Assembly: GCA_949130495.1 (NCBI GenBank)
Contig: OX422218.1
Coordinates: 41,672,651-41,736,650 of the forward strand
Length of the DNA: 64,000 bases
Origin: Sambucus nigra
Taxonomy: Eukaryota; Streptophyta; Magnoliopsida; Dipsacales; Adoxaceae
Direction of reading: 5' to 3'
In this document: one piece after another, positions 59,744 through 64,000 of the stretch
Layout of the letters: each line of letters starts with the position of its first letter
Numbering within the stretch: position 1 is the stretch's first letter
Program-made: the position numbers and the translations under genes
Notes under the pieces: model-generated
Databases searched by the model: none
What the model was told of the DNA's origin: nothing
Seen by the model: only the letters and a program-made list of their open reading frames with translations

Positions 59744-60274
59744 GTGGGGTTTTACGATTTGGGAGATTACTCACTAAGATATTCTTTTCAGTTATCTTGT
59801 TTCTAAAGAAAATCATTGAAATAATTGTGTTGTAAAATTTGAGATGGAGCCAAAGAATGATATCAGTGGGTAGGGTCAAAATAAATACTTATTTACTATT
59901 TTAATAGGAGCCTTCCTAACATGAGTTTCCTAGCCCAATTTTTATAAGATTCATAATAAATATTTATTACTATTTTAATATTTTAACAAAATTAATCTCT
60001 GAGTGAGTAGGGTCAAAAGAATGATATTAATCCATGTTTCCTCTGTCTATCCCCATGAGTAATAAATGATACCGGGATACATAAAAGAGATAATTGAATG
60101 TAGGGACATCCAAACCACATAAATTTTTGGGGGGATATTATTTTTTATGTGGATATTTTTTGCGGGATATTATTTCTTGGGACATCCAAACCACATAAAA
60201 TTATGGGGGATATTTTATTTGTGGATCTGTCAATTTTTTATGGGGGATATTATTTTTGGGGGGATATTATTTCT
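59744..60274. other. AT-rich spacer, copy 3
   Basis: Counterpart of 1,506-2,036; no gene seen. Confidence 0.6.
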
Positions 60275-60803
60275 TATGTGGATGAGCCGATGATTGAACT
60301 CATTCTGCACCAAAATTTTCTAACCATACGTTCACTACATGCGAACAACATTATTATTATATAAGAACAACATTATTATATAACAAAATTTTCTAACCAT
60401 ACCTTCACTACATGCCATATATGTTTTTTAAGAAACGAGAACAACATTTTTAATCAACCATTTTGGCTATATAAGGTCCAGGAATTTAAATGTTAATGTA
60501 TCATAAGTTTTTTTGTGTGGATATTATTTTTTGGGTGATTTTATTTTTTATGTGGATGAGTCGATGATTGAACTCATTCTGCACCAAAATTTTCTTACCA
60601 TACGTTCACTACATGCGAACAACATTATTATTATATAAGAACAAGATTATTATATAACAAAATTTTATAACCATACGTTCACTACATGCCATATATGTTT
60701 TTTAAGAAACGTGAACAACATTTTTAATCAACCATTTTGGCTATATAAGGTCCAGGAAGTCAAATATTAATGTATAATAAGTTTTTTTATTAACACCACA
60801 AAT
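60275..60803 (+). promoter_or_regulatory. Tandemly duplicated promoter, P450 copy 3
   Basis: Units begin at 60,275 and 60,549 (274 bp apart). TATA cores CTATATAA are at 60,468-60,475 and 60,741-60,748. Start codon at 60,804. Confidence 0.6.
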
Positions 60804-62540
60804 ATGTATCCGGTAACGTATTGCATTTTCTTTCTTCTCATTGGAAATCTTTGGCGGTTCATCACCCTTGGCCGGAGTATCTTCTCCTCGGAAAACATGC
60901 AAAAATGTGGAAGGAAATTACCACCGGGTCCTCGAGGGTTACCAATTATCGGTAACCTCCACGTGTTGGGCAACCTCACCCACCACACCCTCCATGAGTT
61001 AGCCAAAAAATATGGTCCTATTATGTCTTTACGGCTAGGAAATGTGTGTATTGTCGTAGTCTTGTCGCCCTAAGGCGCCAAACTTTTCCTTAAGAGTCAT
61101 GATAGTGTTTTTTCTAGTCGCCCTAAAGTTGAAGCCTCGAAGTACATGGCTTACGGTTCCAAGGGCTTGGCCCTCACTGAATATGGTCCATATTGGCAAA
61201 ATGTGAACAAATTTTGTAAGCTAGAGCTTCTTAACATCAAGATGATTGGGTCACTAGTGGAAATGCGGAGGGTGAAGCTAGGCCTACTACTGGATTCACT
61301 TAGAAAAGCAGCTATGGCATGTGAGGTGGTGGATGTTACAGAAAAAGTCGCTTCGCTTGTTGAGGACATGACACATATAATGCCTTTTGGCAATGGTAAT
61401 GAAAATAACATTCATCTCAAAGTCATAATTCGTGAGGGCACCTAGTGGCTCTTGACCTTCAGGTGTGTTTTAATGTATAATTTGTGTGCATAAATTATTT
61501 TCAAGTTGTCTAAAATTTTTTCTTCGAGTCCCGAAGTATAACATCTTAATGCCTTTAAATCTACAAACTTGCTAGAGGTTATTTTGGCTAGTTTGTATCA
61601 AATAAAATAAATGTAATAAAAAATTTAAATATTTTTTTTCATTTTCGATTATTCAACAATCGTACTTATAGGTTTCTAACCAAATCATTTCTTATAGGGA
61701 TTAAGAAAACGAATGAAGGCAGGTGCTTGACAAAATGTTGCAGAATATTATTGATGAACATGAACGAGATGCTAATATTGGCACTGAAAAGTGTGATACA
61801 GATTTTATTGATGTAATGATGTCATGGAAGAACAAGTCTACTAGTAGCAATGATGACATGTCATTCCCAATTGATCGAACAAGTATTAAGGCAATATCAG
61901 TTGACATGATCTTAGGAGCTATTGATACATCACAAGCTTCAATTGAATGGGTCATGTCAGAACTCATAAGGCATCCAAAGGTGATGAAACGACTCAAAGA
62001 AGAGCTGGAGACAGTTGTGCCATTTAGTGAAGTAGTGGAAGAATAGGATTTGATTAAGTTAGGAGTACTTAGATATGGTGATAAAAGAAATTTTAAGGCT
62101 ACACCCAGTAACGCCATTGTTAATTCCTCGCGAATCTATGGAGGACACTGTGGTTGATGGATATTACTTACCCAAGAAATCTCGGATAATTGTAAATTCT
62201 TGGGCATTAGGACGAGACCCTAATGTGTGGTCGGAAAATGTCGAAGATTTTTTCCCTGAGAGGTTTGTTGCTAGCGATATAGACCTCACATGACATGATT
62301 TTGAGCTTATACCATTTGGATCTTGAGCTTATACCATTTGGATCGGGTCGAAGAGGTTGTCCAAGAATGCATTTGGTTTTAATTAATATTAGATTGGTGG
62401 TGGCACAGTTCGTATAGTGCTTTAATTGGGAGCTACTTAATTGCATGTTATATAGTGACTTGAATATGGCTGAAATACATGGCCATTTATCTATACCACG
62501 AGCTAAGCACTTACTCGCGGTGCCCGTTTATAGCTGGTGA
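60804..62540 (+). pseudogene. Cytochrome P450 pseudogene, CYP71 clan (CYP736A-like), copy 3
   Basis: Nearly identical to copy 1. Shared lesions: TAA at 61,071-61,073; the exon 1 deletion near 61,441; TAG at 62,044-62,046; the extra base near 62,060; the 22-bp duplication at 62,301-62,344. Private lesions: an 8-bp deletion just inside exon 2 (near 61,720) and TGA at 62,291-62,293 replacing Gly. The C-helix reads WQNVN here, the K-helix is EILR instead of ESLR, and the heme loop is still [11 protein letters not shown]. The intron is 61,463-61,697. With these extra breaks it is the most decayed of the three long copies. Confidence 0.88.
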
Positions 62541-64000
62541 GAAAATCATTGTAAAATACTTTCAAAATCATTTCCCTAATGTTACACATTGGCAAGCTTA
62601 TGGTGCAATGTAACCAATTGGGATACAATAAACTTTGGTTGAATAATATATTTCCCATATATGCAAATGGCTGTAAAATGTTCCCAGCCTCATATGCTTA
62701 ATTTTGCTCTATGGCTTTGCTTGTGGTATAATAGAACCAATTTGAAGAAAATAATATTTGGTAGAATACATAAATTGGCTATACAATCCGAAAATTCTTT
62801 AATTTATTTTGAGGCACTAGTGTGAACATTGGATTGAGCTCATCTACAGTCACTGCATGGTGAAGTGCACCTTTGAGCAATTGATATAGTGTCGTGATAC
62901 CTTAGGATTATAAATTTATTATTCCAATGCAATGATTACATATGAGCTTGTTGCTTTTTTGAATATTATGAATATGTTTTGGTACTTGAAGTAAGAATAA
63001 TGTTGATGTGCCACATGTCCTCTCATTTTATGCATATATTGAAGATGTGCTTTATCATTTTTATTGTTTAAAAATAGTGTTCTTAATATTTGGAGTCTGA
63101 CTTATTACAACCCTATGATTATATTCAACCCACAACACACCAAAAGTAGTGAAAATGTTTTCTCTCTGTTGTTCCCCACTCAATTTCAATTGGTGGAGAC
63201 ACTCATAAACAATTCCTTTCCTCGATGTTTCCCTCTCTTTGTTACAATTGTGGTAAGTTAAAGGTGAATTTACATTTTTAGTATTATATTGAAGGTTTGA
63301 TTTCGCGATATGGTTTGCTTTTTTTGTTTAGGGTTTTGAAACTTCCACTTTGTGGATAGCTAATTTTCAATTTGTGGAGTCTTGTTATGGTTAGCTTCAT
63401 TGATTTTTTTTTCTTAAATCCCAATATTCTAATTTAATTCAAAGTTTGAATGTATAGTTGCCTAAATTTGTCAAAATGCCTAAATTTCACTAAAATAATT
63501 TAAACATGCTTTTTTTCTTCATTTAAACCTTAGCACAAGTTTATTTTTTAGGGTTTTACTACCATTACTTGTGAGTTAAGAATTCATGATGTTGTGGTTG
63601 TGCACTTTGAGGTGTTTTACTTGATTCTCATATACATCTCAATTAGAATTTGACAATATGAATTTATAATTCTTGATTTTTGAATGCGTATTTGGCTAAA
63701 ATTTCCATTGCGTTGATTGATATTAATAAAAGATAACAACACCCAAAAAATTACAATGGAGGCTCCTGCCTCTGAACATATGGTGCTTGTAGAAAAAAAA
63801 ATCGGATGCATTTGCTCGAATGGCCCACCCAAAAAGTAATGCAAGAGGGTGAGGCGGCTACAAAAAACTCCCGTATTTTGACAATTTTTTGGTCCCTATC
63901 GTCATAGAAAAAATTGTAATTACCACGATCATTACGAAATCATTCAAAAAGGGTGAGTCATTTGTATCACACTCTTGTCAAAATTGTTACGGGGTACGAG
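62541..64000. other. AT-rich 3' flank of P450 copy 3
   Basis: Near-identical to 4,312-5,771. No gene seen. The window ends before the position matching the LINE A site. Confidence 0.6.

Overview
The window is nuclear DNA from a eudicot plant. Evidence: broken plant-type cytochrome P450 genes with a GT-AG intron, two plant L1-type LINEs, an RTE-type LINE, Ty3/gypsy LTRs of about 3 kb, a CACTA transposon, small LTR elements with a tRNA-Met primer site, a ~168-bp satellite and AT-rich spacers with many microsatellites. The species cannot be fixed from the sequence. I found no intact host protein-coding gene, no tRNA or rRNA gene and no prokaryotic system.

Layout. The window is a local amplification of one unit: small LTR element, then a spacer with a duplicated promoter, a P450 pseudogene, AT-rich 3' flank, a microsatellite, a degenerate coding-like remnant and a 168-bp satellite array. 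Copy 1 runs from the window start to about 18,205 and holds LINE A (7,469-13,314, minus strand). Copy 2 runs from about 18,206 to 27,690 and lacks LINE A. Between 27,690 and 45,184 lies a block of nested transposons: a gypsy LTR plus pol tail; a 1.7-kb Mutator-like foldback element; a gypsy integrase scrap; a CACTA element cut by a 3.15-kb solo LTR; and an RTE LINE cut by a 2.84-kb solo LTR. Copy 4 (45,184 to about 50,300) keeps only the last part of the P450, then its 3' flank, remnant and satellite. Copy 3 (51,452 to the window end) has a full small LTR element split by LINE B (52,693-59,133, plus strand), then the P450 pseudogene and its flank, almost identical to copy 1.

How it fits together. 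The three long P450 copies share the same disabling changes: a stop at codon 90, an exon 1 deletion, a stop and frameshift after the I-helix, and a 22-bp duplication next to the heme loop. The gene was therefore already dead when the unit multiplied. Copy 4 lacks the 22-bp duplication and has its own loss of the heme cysteine, so it split off earlier. Insertions with visible target-site duplications, set against empty sites in sister copies, give a relative history: small LTR element before the unit duplicated, then LINE A in copy 1 and LINE B in copy 3 afterwards.

The most unusual structures are the dead-gene amplification itself, the doubled promoter with two TATA boxes, the 168-bp satellite carried with the unit, the long-TIR foldback element with internal minisatellite, and a cluster of CGAATCGATTCG palindromes inside a gypsy solo LTR. 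No new biochemical system is evident.
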